Part shown: positions 37,110 through 46,480 of the stretch, in pieces
Numbering within the stretch: the stretch's first letter is position 1
Layout of the letters: each line of letters starts with the position of its first letter
Assembly: GCF_001042475.2 (NCBI RefSeq)
Contig: NZ_LECW02000005.1
Coordinates: forward strand, 1 to 64,000
Length of the DNA: 64,000 nucleotides
From: Bacillus glycinifermentans
Lineage (GTDB): Bacteria; Bacillota; Bacilli; Bacillales; Bacillaceae
Direction of reading: 5' to 3'
Position numbers and translations under genes: made by a program
The notes under the pieces: model-generated
What the model was told of the DNA's origin: nothing
What the model saw: only the letters and a program-made list of their open reading frames with translations
Databases searched by the model: none

Positions 37110-38244
37110 AAGCCGTCCTTTCTCCGGAACATTCGGCAAGCACGCCTTCGCATTCGGAGAGGAGTCTTTCAAAAATGGCGTCCCACGATTGCGCGAGCGC
37201 ATAGCTCCGCGCTTCTTCCCCCATCTGTTTTTTCAATCCGTCGTTTGATAGGATTTCTAAAATGTGTGCGGCAAAGGCTTCCGGGTTTTTCGGCTCTGCA
37301 AGAAACCCGTTCTTTCCGTGCTGAATGAAGTCTTTCAGGCCTCCGGAGTCTGCCCCGACCACCGGAGTTCCGCACGCGAGCGCTTCAAGGGCCGCGTTTC
37401 CGAACGTTTCCGTCGGCGAAGGAAACACAAACAAGTCTGAGCTTGCATAAATGCTTGAGAGCTCTTCGCCTTTGACATAGCCGGCAAAGGTCATGTTGGC
37501 GGGAGCGCGTTTTTCAAGCTCTTTTTTGAATGGGCCGTCTCCGGCGATCAGCCAGTGAACATCCTTTTGCAATGATGGGTGGTCTGCAGTCATGAGCAGG
37601 GTCTCAAGGTCTTTTTCAGGTGCGAGCCGGCCGACATAGCTGAGCAAATATCTTTCCTTTATTCCATACTGCTCCCGCACCTTTTCAGTGCGAAAAGCCG
37701 GATTGAATAAACAGCAGTCGACGCCGCGCTTCCAAATGGACAGATTTCTGAACTGCCTCATCTTTAGCTGCCGCAGCGTTTCGTGCGAAGGAACAAAGAT
37801 TTTTTGAAAAGATTTATGAAACCAATGCATATACTTCCATAAAAGCTTGGAAAACATGTGCAGGTCATAATAGGCGAGGTACTGGTCAAAGTCGGTATGA
37901 TACGAACCTACGACGGGGATATTCGATTTTTTCGCGTATTTCAGCCCCGCCAGGCCGATGTTAAACGGGGTAGCGATATGGATGAGGTCAGGCCTGAATT
38001 CGCGAAGCTCTGCTTTCATTTGAATGAGATTGGGAAGGGCGAGCCGGCATTCGGGGTATAGAAAGAACGGCAGGCTTGCAAAACGGCGGATACTGCTGGA
38101 AAACTGTGTTTCATGCGTGCTTTCCGGTGCAAACACTTTATACGGAATTCCTTTTTTCTCCAGAAAGTCTGTATACCTCTTTAACGTTCTGGCGCAGCCG
38201 TTGACATCGGGTGTAAAGGTGTCGGTAAAAATGGCAACTTTCAT
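37108..38244 (-). CDS. Family 4 glycosyltransferase
   Basis: A 378-residue GT4 (GT-B fold) enzyme. The N-terminal domain starts KVAIFTDTFTPDVNGCARTL, with the acceptor-side PVVGSYHTDF. The sugar-nucleotide domain has SYVGRLAPEKDLETLL, GDGPFKKEL and the E(x7)E motif in PSPTETFGNAALEALACGTP. It is similar to the mannosyl- or glucosyltransferases that build glycolipids, but the donor and acceptor cannot be told from sequence. GGAGGGG precedes the ATG. It follows the PAP2 gene by 58 bases and is probably cotranscribed. I recall an amino acid permease gene (ytnA) at this place in B. subtilis. Confidence 0.87.
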   Translation of the reverse strand: MKVAIFTDTFTPDVNGCARTLKRYTDFLEKKGIPYKVFAPESTHETQFSSSIRRFASLPFFLYPECRLALPNLIQMKAELREFRPDLIHIATPFNIGLAGLKYAKKSNIPVVGSYHTDFDQYLAYYDLHMFSKLLWKYMHWFHKSFQKIFVPSHETLRQLKMRQFRNLSIWKRGVDCCLFNPAFRTEKVREQYGIKERYLLSYVGRLAPEKDLETLLMTADHPSLQKDVHWLIAGDGPFKKELEKRAPANMTFAGYVKGEELSSIYASSDLFVFPSPTETFGNAALEALACGTPVVGADSGGLKDFIQHGKNGFLAEPKNPEAFAAHILEILSNDGLKKQMGEEARSYALAQSWDAIFERLLSECEGVLAECSGERTA

Positions 38245-38302
38245 CGTTTCCCCTCCTGATGGTTGTTTCTTAACATTTGGCGAAATCTGGAAGAAACGGT
38301 TC

Positions 38303-38815
38303 TCACATGATCATACATGACAATATTCCGGCTGAGACGCCAAGCACCATTCCGGCCAGCACATCTGACGGATAGTGAAGGCCCAGATAGATTCTTGAGA
38401 GGCCGACTGTGATTCCGGCCGGGATTAATAAAAGCGCCAGTATCGGAAAGAATACGATTACCGGTGTAATCACGGAAAATACGGCTGTCGTATGTCCGGA
38501 TGGAAAGGAATGGTCCTTTAACGGATTGTTCAGCACCTTTGCCTGTTTCAGCGTTATATACGGGCGCTTTCTCGGATAAAGCTTTTTGATGAGCAAGACC
38601 TGCAGATGGCTGAGGAGAAGCGCAAGTGCAGAGGCGGCACCGGCAAGACGAATATTTCCTTCGCCGAACACAATCGGTAGAAGCGAAGCGAAAATGGTGC
38701 AAAAAGCTCCCCCTAAATGGGTTGAAGAGCGAAAATAACGATTTAATGCTTTTTGATGGAACAAGCTGTTCATACCGAGGAAAATTCTGCATTCAAAGTT
38801 GTACATGCCGATCAT
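38303..38815 (-). CDS. PAP2-family membrane phosphatase
   Basis: A PAP2/lipid phosphatase protein with about five membrane helices. The three catalytic motifs are KKLYPRKRPY, HSFPSGHTTAV and SRIYLGLHYPSDVLAG, all intact. Such enzymes remove phosphate from undecaprenyl pyrophosphate or phosphatidic/phosphatidylglycerol phosphate. The start is unsure: the ATG at 38815 has no close ribosome-binding site, while a CTG at 38827 stands nine bases after AAGGGGG. The frame runs further upstream without support. Pairing with the glycosyltransferase suggests lipid- or wall-linked chemistry. Confidence 0.83.
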   Translation of the reverse strand: MIGMYNFECRIFLGMNSLFHQKALNRYFRSSTHLGGAFCTIFASLLPIVFGEGNIRLAGAASALALLLSHLQVLLIKKLYPRKRPYITLKQAKVLNNPLKDHSFPSGHTTAVFSVITPVIVFFPILALLLIPAGITVGLSRIYLGLHYPSDVLAGMVLGVSAGILSCMIM

Positions 38816-38922
38816 CAGTTTATTCAGCGTGATAACCCCCTTAGGCGAATGATAGCTCGCTTTTATTGTAAAAAATGAATGTTTAGCAAATGATAAGTAT
38901 TTGTAAAGATTTCGGAAACGAA

Positions 38923-38962
38923 AAAAAGCCGCAGGCGCTATGGCTGCAGACGGCAGAAAAAG
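38923..38962 (-). terminator. Possible ytoA terminator
   Basis: On the minus strand a bulged GCCG/GCAG...CTGCGGC hairpin is followed by a T run (TTTTTTT). It lies about 50 bases after ytoA. Confidence 0.5.
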
Positions 38963-39009
38963 GTTTTTGCTTAATTTATGGCGAAAAAAATGGTAAAGTT
39001 GTAGCAAAG

Positions 39010-39528
39010 CTAGTCTTTTTGTTGAAGGGACTTGTAGTATTGTCCTTTTTCAATGTATTCTTTGCGTATTCTTTCCATATCCTGTTTGTCACTGTCGGTT
39101 AACGGACGAATGACTTTGGCGGGCCTGCCGAAAGCAAGATGAAACGGCGGGATTTTTTTCCCGGGCGGGACAAGGCTTCCAGCACCGATAAAAGCGCCTT
39201 CGCCGATCTCGGCTTCGTCGAGGATAATCGACCCCATTCCGATAAGGGCATGCTTTCGAATCACAGCGCTATGCAATGTGACCTGATGGCCGACCGTCAC
39301 GCCATCCTCGATCAAAAGGGGGCGGTTCGGGCTTTGATGCAGACAAGAAAGGTCTTGAATATTGACGCCTTTTCCTATCCGGACCGGTGCGACATCCCCG
39401 CGGATGACGGAGGAAAACCAGATGCTAGAGTGCTCTCCGATCGTAACATCTCCGGTGATGCACGCGTTGTCGGCGATAAACGCCGTTTTATGAATGAGCG
39501 GTTCGGTATCTTTATAAGGGTAAATCAT
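39010..39528 (-). CDS. ytoA: Gamma-carbonic anhydrase-like hexapeptide protein YtoA
   Basis: A 172-residue left-handed beta-helix protein of the gamma-CA family. Hexapeptide repeats run from about residue 15 to 130 (for example VIRGDVAPVRIGKGVNIQD). Histidines that could bind metal are in CLHQSP, VGHQVTLHSAVI. It lacks the extra acidic loop of the archaeal Cam enzyme, so activity is uncertain. The ATG at 39528 (MIYPYKD) with AAAGG upstream is preferred to the one nine bases earlier. Confidence 0.88.
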   Translation of the reverse strand: MIYPYKDTEPLIHKTAFIADNACITGDVTIGEHSSIWFSSVIRGDVAPVRIGKGVNIQDLSCLHQSPNRPLLIEDGVTVGHQVTLHSAVIRKHALIGMGSIILDEAEIGEGAFIGAGSLVPPGKKIPPFHLAFGRPAKVIRPLTDSDKQDMERIRKEYIEKGQYYKSLQQKD

Positions 39529-39582
39529 GAGTTCCATCCTTTCATTTACGTGTTTTAAAAATATAGCGCGAGGTGGTCAAGC

Positions 39583-40367
39583 ATGTTTTGCGTGGAAGCG
39601 GAAAGACCTGTTGCTTCAATCGTCATCGTCCATGGGGCCTGTGAGCATCACGGGCGGTATAAATGGCTGTCCGACATGTGGCGTTCATCCGGATACAATG
39701 TCGTCATGGACGATCTGCCCGGACAGGGCACATCGACAAGAGCAAGAGGACATATACGGTCGTTTCAAGAATATATTGATGAAGTAGACAAATGGATTGA
39801 CAAGGCAAAATCGTTTCGGCTGCCGGTATTTCTCCTCGGACACAGCATGGGCGGACTTGTCGCAATTGAGTGGTTCAAGCAGCACGAAAATGGCATTAAC
39901 GGTCTCATTTTATCATCCCCTTGTCTCGGGCTGCAATTAAAGCTAAAACCGAACAAATTGGTGGACGTGCTCTCTAAAGGGCTGAATGTCATGGCTCCGT
40001 CCCTTTTGTTCGAATCCGGCATTACGCCCGACAAAGCGACGAGAAACAAAGAACTCATCGAAATGGCCGACAATGATCCGTTGTATTTTACAAAAGTTTC
40101 CGTCAGATGGTATCATGAGCTATTAAAAGCAATGAAAAGCGCGCTGGAGCCGGCTGACACGTTTCTCAACATCCCTTTGCTTGTCATGCAGGCCGGCACA
40201 GATTTGATCGTCGATAAAAAAATGACAGTCAAAGGTTTGATCAGCTTGCATCCCGAAATAAAGCATACAGGGAATGGGAGGGCTTGTATCACGAGATCTT
40301 TAATGAGCCTGAACGAGAGGACGTTTTTAAAGCGGCAAAAGCGTTTGCAGATCAATATATCACGTAA
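39583..40367 (+). pseudogene. ytpA: ytpA, lysophospholipase-like gene with a frameshift
   Basis: An alpha/beta hydrolase (monoglyceride lipase-like) related to B. subtilis YtpA, the phospholipase tied to the antibiotic bacilysocin. VHGACEHHGRY, the nucleophile GHSMGGLVAIEW and the acid site AGTDLIVDKK are intact. The frame then leaves the family at 40233: the continuing frame gives an unrelated 80-residue tail and runs on into ytpB. The +1 frame from 40234 reads RFDQLASRNKAYREWEG, YHEIFNEPERED and ends at TAA 40365-40367, exactly the expected YtpA end. Adding one T after 40233 (TGG, Trp) would restore it. The lost tail holds the likely catalytic His (YHE). Either a true mutation or a sequencing error. 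Confidence 0.85.
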
Positions 40368-40381
40368 TGGAGGTGCATTCT

Positions 40382-41461
40382 TTGTCAGTACCGGAGCATC
40401 CGTTAGGATTAATGGCAAAAGTATACAGAGAGGTTTTTCCGCTCGTCCATCAGGAATTAGACAAATGGCGGACGAAGGCAGAAAACATTGAAAACTCTGA
40501 GCTGAAAATGCAGGCGTTGGCAAGCATCAGGCAAAAAACCTTTCACTGTGAAGGCGGCGGCATATTGGCGCTTCTTTCAGGAGAGAAGATCAGGCAGTCG
40601 ATCCGCTTTATTACCGCCTATCAGACGATAAGCGACTACCTTGATAACTTATGCGACCGCAGCACCTCGCTTGATCCGGACGATTTCGCCATGCTTCATC
40701 AATCGATGAAAGACGCGTTGACTGTCGGCGCGGAGCTGAAAAACTATTACCGGTTCAGGGAAGATCAAGAAGACTGCGGCTATTTGCACGAGCTGGTCAA
40801 AACATGCCAGGACGTTCTGGCCGATATCGAAAACTACGGCTTGATCAAAGAGCACCTGCTTGAGCTTTGCAGCTATTACTGCGACCTGCAAGTCCATAAA
40901 CACGTCATTGAGCATGAACGCGTGCCGCGGCTTGAGGCCTGGTTCGACAAATACAAATCCGCTTTGCCTAAAATGGAATGGTATGAATTTTCAGCGTGTG
41001 CAGGCTCGACGCTCGGCATTTTTTGTTTAGTATCGTATTCCGTCCGGCCGGACTTTACAGAAGCGATGGCCCGAAAAATACGAGACAGCTATTTTCCGTA
41101 CATACAGGGATTGCACATTTTGCTTGATTATTTGATCGATCAAGAGGAAGATTTGATCGGCGGAGACTTGAACTTTTGCACCTATTATTCATCACATTCT
41201 GAAATGATGGAAAGGCTTGAGCATTTTATCGAAATGGCGGATAAGCATTTGCGCGGCATCCCGCATGAAAATTTTCACCGCTTGATCAACAGGGGTCTGT
41301 TGGGCGTTTATTTGTCAGATGACAAAGTAGCGGGCCAGAAGGAAATCGGCCGGCTTGCGAAAAAACTGATCAAAGCGAGCGGCAAAACGTCTTTCTTTTT
41401 CTATATTAACGGCAGGGCATACCGCAAAATTCAAAAAATGCCCTGGATGAAAAGCTCGTAA
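40382..41461 (+). CDS. ytpB: Tetraprenyl-beta-curcumene synthase YtpB
   Basis: A 359-residue DUF2600 terpene synthase. It cyclises C35 tetraprenyl diphosphate in the sesquarterpene pathway. The family has no classical DDxxD, but aspartates in TAYQTISDYLDNLCDRS and HILLDYLIDQEEDLIGGDLN (residues 244-263) fit diphosphate/metal sites. The TTG at 40382 is chosen because GGAGG is eight bases upstream; an ATG at 40367 overlaps the ytpA stop. It is coupled to ytpA, and its own frame is intact. Confidence 0.88.
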   Translation: MSVPEHPLGLMAKVYREVFPLVHQELDKWRTKAENIENSELKMQALASIRQKTFHCEGGGILALLSGEKIRQSIRFITAYQTISDYLDNLCDRSTSLDPDDFAMLHQSMKDALTVGAELKNYYRFREDQEDCGYLHELVKTCQDVLADIENYGLIKEHLLELCSYYCDLQVHKHVIEHERVPRLEAWFDKYKSALPKMEWYEFSACAGSTLGIFCLVSYSVRPDFTEAMARKIRDSYFPYIQGLHILLDYLIDQEEDLIGGDLNFCTYYSSHSEMMERLEHFIEMADKHLRGIPHENFHRLINRGLLGVYLSDDKVAGQKEIGRLAKKLIKASGKTSFFFYINGRAYRKIQKMPWMKSS

Positions 41462-41463
41462 TA

Positions 41464-41497
41464 AAAAGCTCAAACCGGTCATCGGTTTGAGCTTTAA
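41464..41497. terminator. Terminator between ytpB and gltP
   Basis: AAAGCTCAAACCG and CGGTTTGAGCTTT form a 13-base stem with A/T tails on both sides. It serves two convergent genes. Confidence 0.9.
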
Positions 41498-41500
41498 TGT

Positions 41501-42751
41501 TTATAAGCTTTCCGTCCGATATTGTTTTTCAAGCACAAAGCGCTCATTATACCGGAAGCTTTTTTCCCATTTTGAAACAACGATGCAGGCGACAGCATGC
41601 CCCGGGACGTTAACGCCTGTTCGCGCCATGTCCATGACGCGGTCTACGCCCGCGATAATCGCCACTCCTTCAGCGGGAAGGCCGACTGCGTTGGCGGTGG
41701 CCAGAAGGACGACGAGCGAGCCCGATGGCACGGCGGCGATCCCTTTGCTTGTCATCACAAGCACGAGCATCATGAGCAATTGCTGCGAAATGCTCATGTC
41801 TATATTAAATGCCTGCGCCAAAAAGATACAGGCGACCGATAAATACAGACTGGAGCCGTCGCAATTCAGCGATAAGCCTGAAGGAACCACGAAGGAAACG
41901 ACCCGTTTCGGACAGCCGTATTTCTCCATGCGATCCATCAGCTGCGGCAGCACCGTTTCCGTGCTCGTCGTAGAAAACGCGATCAAAAACAAATCCCAAA
42001 TCATTTTCAGGACTTCGAAATATTTAATTTTAAAAATAAGACCGACGAGCGGAAATAAAACAAAAAGAATGAGAAACAGTCCGAGAAAAACAGTGCCGAC
42101 CAATTTTAACATAGGAAGCAGGAGCTCGATGCCGTATTGGCCGACAGATGCGGCCATAAGGGCAAGCACGCCGATAGGGGCTGTGACCATTACCATCTGC
42201 GTCAGTTTGAACATGATATTGGCAACAGACTCAAAAAATTTCATGACAGGTTCTGAGGCTTTGCCGATCCCGGCAGCTGCGACGCCGAACAATATCGCAA
42301 AGAAGATCACGGCAAGCAAATCGTTTCTGGCCATAACGTCAACGATATTGGTAGGAATAATATCGAGGATCATTTGTTTAAGATCGACTACTTTTTCCGT
42401 GTATCCTGAGAGCTCGCCGATATCTTTTTTGGCCAAATGGGAGAGGTCAAGGCCGATGCCGGGCTTTAGCACATTGGCCAACAGCAGCCCGAGTCCGAGC
42501 ACGATGGTCGTGATCACTTCAAACCAAATAATCGTCTTGATGCCAAGGCTGCCCATTTTTTTCATGCTTCCGCTTCCGGCCGCTCCGATGACGATTGTAG
42601 AAAAAACGATCGGAACGACGATCATTTTGATCAAGCGGATAAATCCGTCTCCGATGGGGCGCAGCGCCATTCCGAAATCAGGGAAAAAGTGTCCGATCAC
42701 TGCTCCAATGGCGAGTGCGATCAAAATTTGATAAGCGATAAATTTTTTCAA
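41501..42751 (-). CDS. gltP: Proton/glutamate symporter GltP
   Basis: A dicarboxylate/amino-acid:cation symporter of 416 residues with about eight helices. Typical are the serine-rich re-entrant loop [15 protein letters not shown], the [11 protein letters not shown] region, and the second hairpin [15 protein letters not shown], followed by [20 protein letters not shown] (residues 374-393). It closely resembles B. subtilis GltP as I recall it. Start is TTG with GGAGGG upstream. In B. subtilis gltP lies at another locus, so it is out of the common order here. A cre-like site lies about 125 bases upstream. Confidence 0.92.
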   Translation of the reverse strand: MKKFIAYQILIALAIGAVIGHFFPDFGMALRPIGDGFIRLIKMIVVPIVFSTIVIGAAGSGSMKKMGSLGIKTIIWFEVITTIVLGLGLLLANVLKPGIGLDLSHLAKKDIGELSGYTEKVVDLKQMILDIIPTNIVDVMARNDLLAVIFFAILFGVAAAGIGKASEPVMKFFESVANIMFKLTQMVMVTAPIGVLALMAASVGQYGIELLLPMLKLVGTVFLGLFLILFVLFPLVGLIFKIKYFEVLKMIWDLFLIAFSTTSTETVLPQLMDRMEKYGCPKRVVSFVVPSGLSLNCDGSSLYLSVACIFLAQAFNIDMSISQQLLMMLVLVMTSKGIAAVPSGSLVVLLATANAVGLPAEGVAIIAGVDRVMDMARTGVNVPGHAVACIVVSKWEKSFRYNERFVLEKQYRTESL

Positions 42752-42873
42752 GCGAATCCCTCCGTATTTTTACGTGTGATTTCAACAATTTCGTGACAAA
42801 GAGCTAAACCACCTCCATTTTTTTGATATTTTTTTGGAAAATTCCGAAATAAAAAGTGTTTCATATTTTATTT

Positions 42874-42887
42874 TGATATCGCTTACA
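42874..42887. promoter_or_regulatory. cre-like site upstream of gltP
   Basis: TGATATCGCTTACA matches the CcpA consensus TGWAANCGNTNWCA at all but one position. It lies between gltP and the ytqB terminator, so gltP would be the target. No transcription start is visible to tell how it would act. Confidence 0.45.
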
Positions 42888-42899
42888 TTATGTTTAAAT

Positions 42900-42925
42900 G
42901 AAAAAAATCCTCCAAACGGAGGATC
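42900..42925 (-). terminator. ytqAB terminator
   Basis: On the minus strand ATCCTCC-GTTT-GGAGGAT is followed by TTTTTTC. Confidence 0.9.
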
Positions 42926-42934
42926 TTCAGCCTA

Positions 42935-44484
<1,550 letters not shown>

Positions 44485-44637
44485 ATCAGGCTCCTCCTTG
44501 TAGTAGATGGCATCCTAAAATTGTAGCAAATAATGCGGACGAGAACAAATCCATTTCTCCATTATTTTCTTTATTGATCATGAGCGGATAGGGCAAAACT
44601 AAACGCGATGGAATTTTCCATTAAGGAGGGGTTTTCT

Positions 44638-44916
44638 TTGGCTACAAGACAATCCGTCGGAGAACACATCCAAAGAAGCGATGATGCTTACGATTATGCT
44701 TTGACTCAATTTGAAACTGCGAGCAAGCAGGAACATTACAATGAGACAGAGTACAGCAATGCGCAGCTGATGCTTGAAAATGCAGTCAACGATTTAAATA
44801 AGCTCTCACTGTTTGCCAATGCGCAGCAAAGGGAGGAAATTTACCGCAAAAGGCTTCAGCTGCAAGCCCTTCAAAATAATATGATTCTCGAGAGATCGTA
44901 TGAAAGGCCCTTTTAA
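44638..44916 (+). CDS. ytzC: YtzC (DUF2524) small protein
   Basis: A 92-residue, almost wholly helical protein, with EHIQRSDDAYDYALTQFE at the start and LQLQALQNNMIL near the end, matching B. subtilis YtzC from memory. Start is TTG at 44638, with AAGGAGGGG upstream; an ATG ten codons earlier would hide that site. Function unknown. Confidence 0.83.
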   Translation: MATRQSVGEHIQRSDDAYDYALTQFETASKQEHYNETEYSNAQLMLENAVNDLNKLSLFANAQQREEIYRKRLQLQALQNNMILERSYERPF

Positions 44917-44931
44917 AGGGTCTTTTTTTTG
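44903..44931 (+). terminator. ytzC terminator
   Basis: AAAGGCCC and GGGTCTTT pair, followed by TTTTTT. The stem overlaps the ytzC stop codon. Confidence 0.75.
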
Positions 44932-44940
44932 GAAAAATTG

Positions 44941-44969
44941 TTGACAAATCGCTTGTGTGTAATTATTGT
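44941..44969 (+). promoter_or_regulatory. ytr operon promoter
   Basis: TTGACA, 17 bases, TATTGT, about 60 bases before ytrG. Confidence 0.75.
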
Positions 44970-44997
44970 ATTAGGTGTACTACATCGAGTGATACAA
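44966..44997 (+). promoter_or_regulatory. Candidate YtrA operator
   Basis: TTGTAT and ATACAA are inverted over 20 bases, covering the -10 and the start of transcription. YtrA is a GntR-type repressor of its own operon in B. subtilis, so an operator is expected here; the exact bases are my reading. Confidence 0.5.
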
Positions 44998-45028
44998 TTC
45001 ATACACGAGTGGAAAGGAGCTTTCTTTC

Positions 45029-45169
45029 ATGAGTGATAAACATAAAAAAGCAAAGAAGCCAATGGTTGTACTGGCGTTTATTATCGCCTGTTCTTTCTTG
45101 TTTGCTCTTGCAACGCTTGGTTTTATGCTTCAGGAAAATATGGGGATCGCGTTTTTTCTGAAGATTTAA
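45029..45169 (+). CDS. ytrG: YtrG small membrane protein
   Basis: A 46-residue protein, first gene of the ytr operon. A basic N-terminus (SDKHKKAKKP) is followed by one membrane helix (VVLAFIIACSFLFALATLGF). GGAAAGGAG lies before the ATG. B. subtilis has a short ytrG at the same place. Function unknown. Confidence 0.8.
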   Translation: MSDKHKKAKKPMVVLAFIIACSFLFALATLGFMLQENMGIAFFLKI

Positions 45170-45216
45170 AGATGCCCCATTAATTGAAGAGATTGAATGA
45201 GAAAGAAGGGAGACAG

Positions 45217-45609
45217 ATGATCCAAATCGATCCAAGAAGCTCGACTCCAATTTATGAGCAGATTATTCAGCAGATGAAAGAGCTTTGCTTAAAAGGAATA
45301 ATGAAACCAGGAGATAAGCTTCCTTCTGTCCGAGAGCTTGCGACGATCATCATTGCAAATCCGAATACGGTAAGCAAAGCCTATAAAGAACTTGAGCGCG
45401 AAGGGATTATCGAAACGTTGCGGGGAAGAGGGACATACATTTCAGAAAACGCGAAAGTCACGCTTGATGAAGGGAAGATCACGATGATGAAAGAGCAGTT
45501 AAAACAGCTGATCATCGATGCACACTACGCCGGAATCGACATTCAGAAGCTATATGAATGGATCGCGGAAATCAGTGAAGAGGTGAAAGGAGGCGCGGCA
45601 GATGATTGA
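45217..45609 (+). CDS. ytrA: GntR-family repressor YtrA
   Basis: A 130-residue YtrA-subgroup GntR regulator. The winged helix runs from about residue 8 to 75 (PIYEQIIQQMKELCLKG, SVRELATIIIANPNTVSKAY, TLRGRGTYIS) with a short C-terminal dimer helix instead of a ligand domain. In B. subtilis it represses ytrGABCDEF and answers cell-envelope antibiotics. The ATG at 45217 has GAAGGGA upstream; a longer frame starts in ytrG's 3' region. It overlaps ytrB by eight bases. Confidence 0.92.
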   Translation: MIQIDPRSSTPIYEQIIQQMKELCLKGIMKPGDKLPSVRELATIIIANPNTVSKAYKELEREGIIETLRGRGTYISENAKVTLDEGKITMMKEQLKQLIIDAHYAGIDIQKLYEWIAEISEEVKGGAADD

Positions 45610-46480
45610 GTTAAAGCATGTATCAAAAACGATCGATGGAAAAGAAGTGCTCAAAGACGTTTCTTTAAAGCTTGAAGAAGGAGAGATTTTCGGACTGCTC
45701 GGCAGAAACGGCTCGGGAAAAACGACGCTTCTTCGCCTCATTCAGCAGATTCTTCTTCCAGACGAGGGAGACATTTTATTCGACAGCATTAGAATCAAGG
45801 ACCATCCGTTGGTGAAGCGAAACATCGTGTACATGCCGGTGCAAAATCCTTTTTTTGAGAAATACAGCTACAAACAGCTCGTTGCGATTTTGCGCGGCAT
45901 ATATCCGGACTTTGATGTTACATATGCAAACGAGTTAATGAACCGCTACGGGATTTCTGAAACTAAAAAATACCGGGAATTGTCGACAGGATTGAAAAAG
46001 CAAATGTCGCTCATTTTGTCATTTGCCATCCGCCCGGCGGTCATTTTGCTCGATGAGCCGACAGAAGGCATCGATGCGGTCACAAGGCATGACGTCCTTC
46101 AGCTGATGGTCGATGAAGTGGCCGAACACAATACGACCATTCTGATCACATCCCACAGGCTCGAAGATATAGAGCGGATGTGCAACCGGATCGGCTTTCT
46201 CGAAGACAATACGCTGTCAAACGTCATGGACCTTGACGATCTGAAAGAAGACTTTATCAAAATTCAAATGGCGTTTGAAGAAGACGTCAATGTGAAGATC
46301 AGGGAGAGAGACATACCTGTTTTAGACCATACAGGCGTGTTTTATACAGTGCTCATTCCGAAAGGAGACGATGTGAGCAGGCAGTTCCTCAAAAGCTTGT
46401 CGCCTAAGGTGTGGAACGAGCTTCCTGTCAGCCTTGAGGAAGTATTCATCGCGAAGTTTGGAGGGAAGCGAAGATGGTAG
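45602..46480 (+). CDS. ytrB: ABC transporter ATPase YtrB
   Basis: A 292-residue ATPase. Walker A is GRNGSGKTTLL, the signature LSTGLKKQMSLILSFA is diverged, Walker B is VILLDEPTEGID, and the switch His is in LITSHRLED. It pairs with the membrane protein next to it. AAAGGAGG lies before the ATG. Confidence 0.9.
   Translation: MIELKHVSKTIDGKEVLKDVSLKLEEGEIFGLLGRNGSGKTTLLRLIQQILLPDEGDILFDSIRIKDHPLVKRNIVYMPVQNPFFEKYSYKQLVAILRGIYPDFDVTYANELMNRYGISETKKYRELSTGLKKQMSLILSFAIRPAVILLDEPTEGIDAVTRHDVLQLMVDEVAEHNTTILITSHRLEDIERMCNRIGFLEDNTLSNVMDLDDLKEDFIKIQMAFEEDVNVKIRERDIPVLDHTGVFYTVLIPKGDDVSRQFLKSLSPKVWNELPVSLEEVFIAKFGGKRRW

Noticed and set aside
41487-42731. A 414-codon open frame on the plus strand opposite gltP
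   Set aside because: It lies fully antisense to gltP, has a low-complexity S/T/I-rich composition, no ribosome-binding site, and mirrors the codon pattern of gltP.
44975-45007. GTGTA...TACAC dyad downstream of the ytr promoter as YtrA site
   Set aside because: The spacing is long (about 22 bases) and the other dyad at 44966-44997 is better placed on the -10. I could not recall the published YtrA site well enough to decide, so only the better one is listed.
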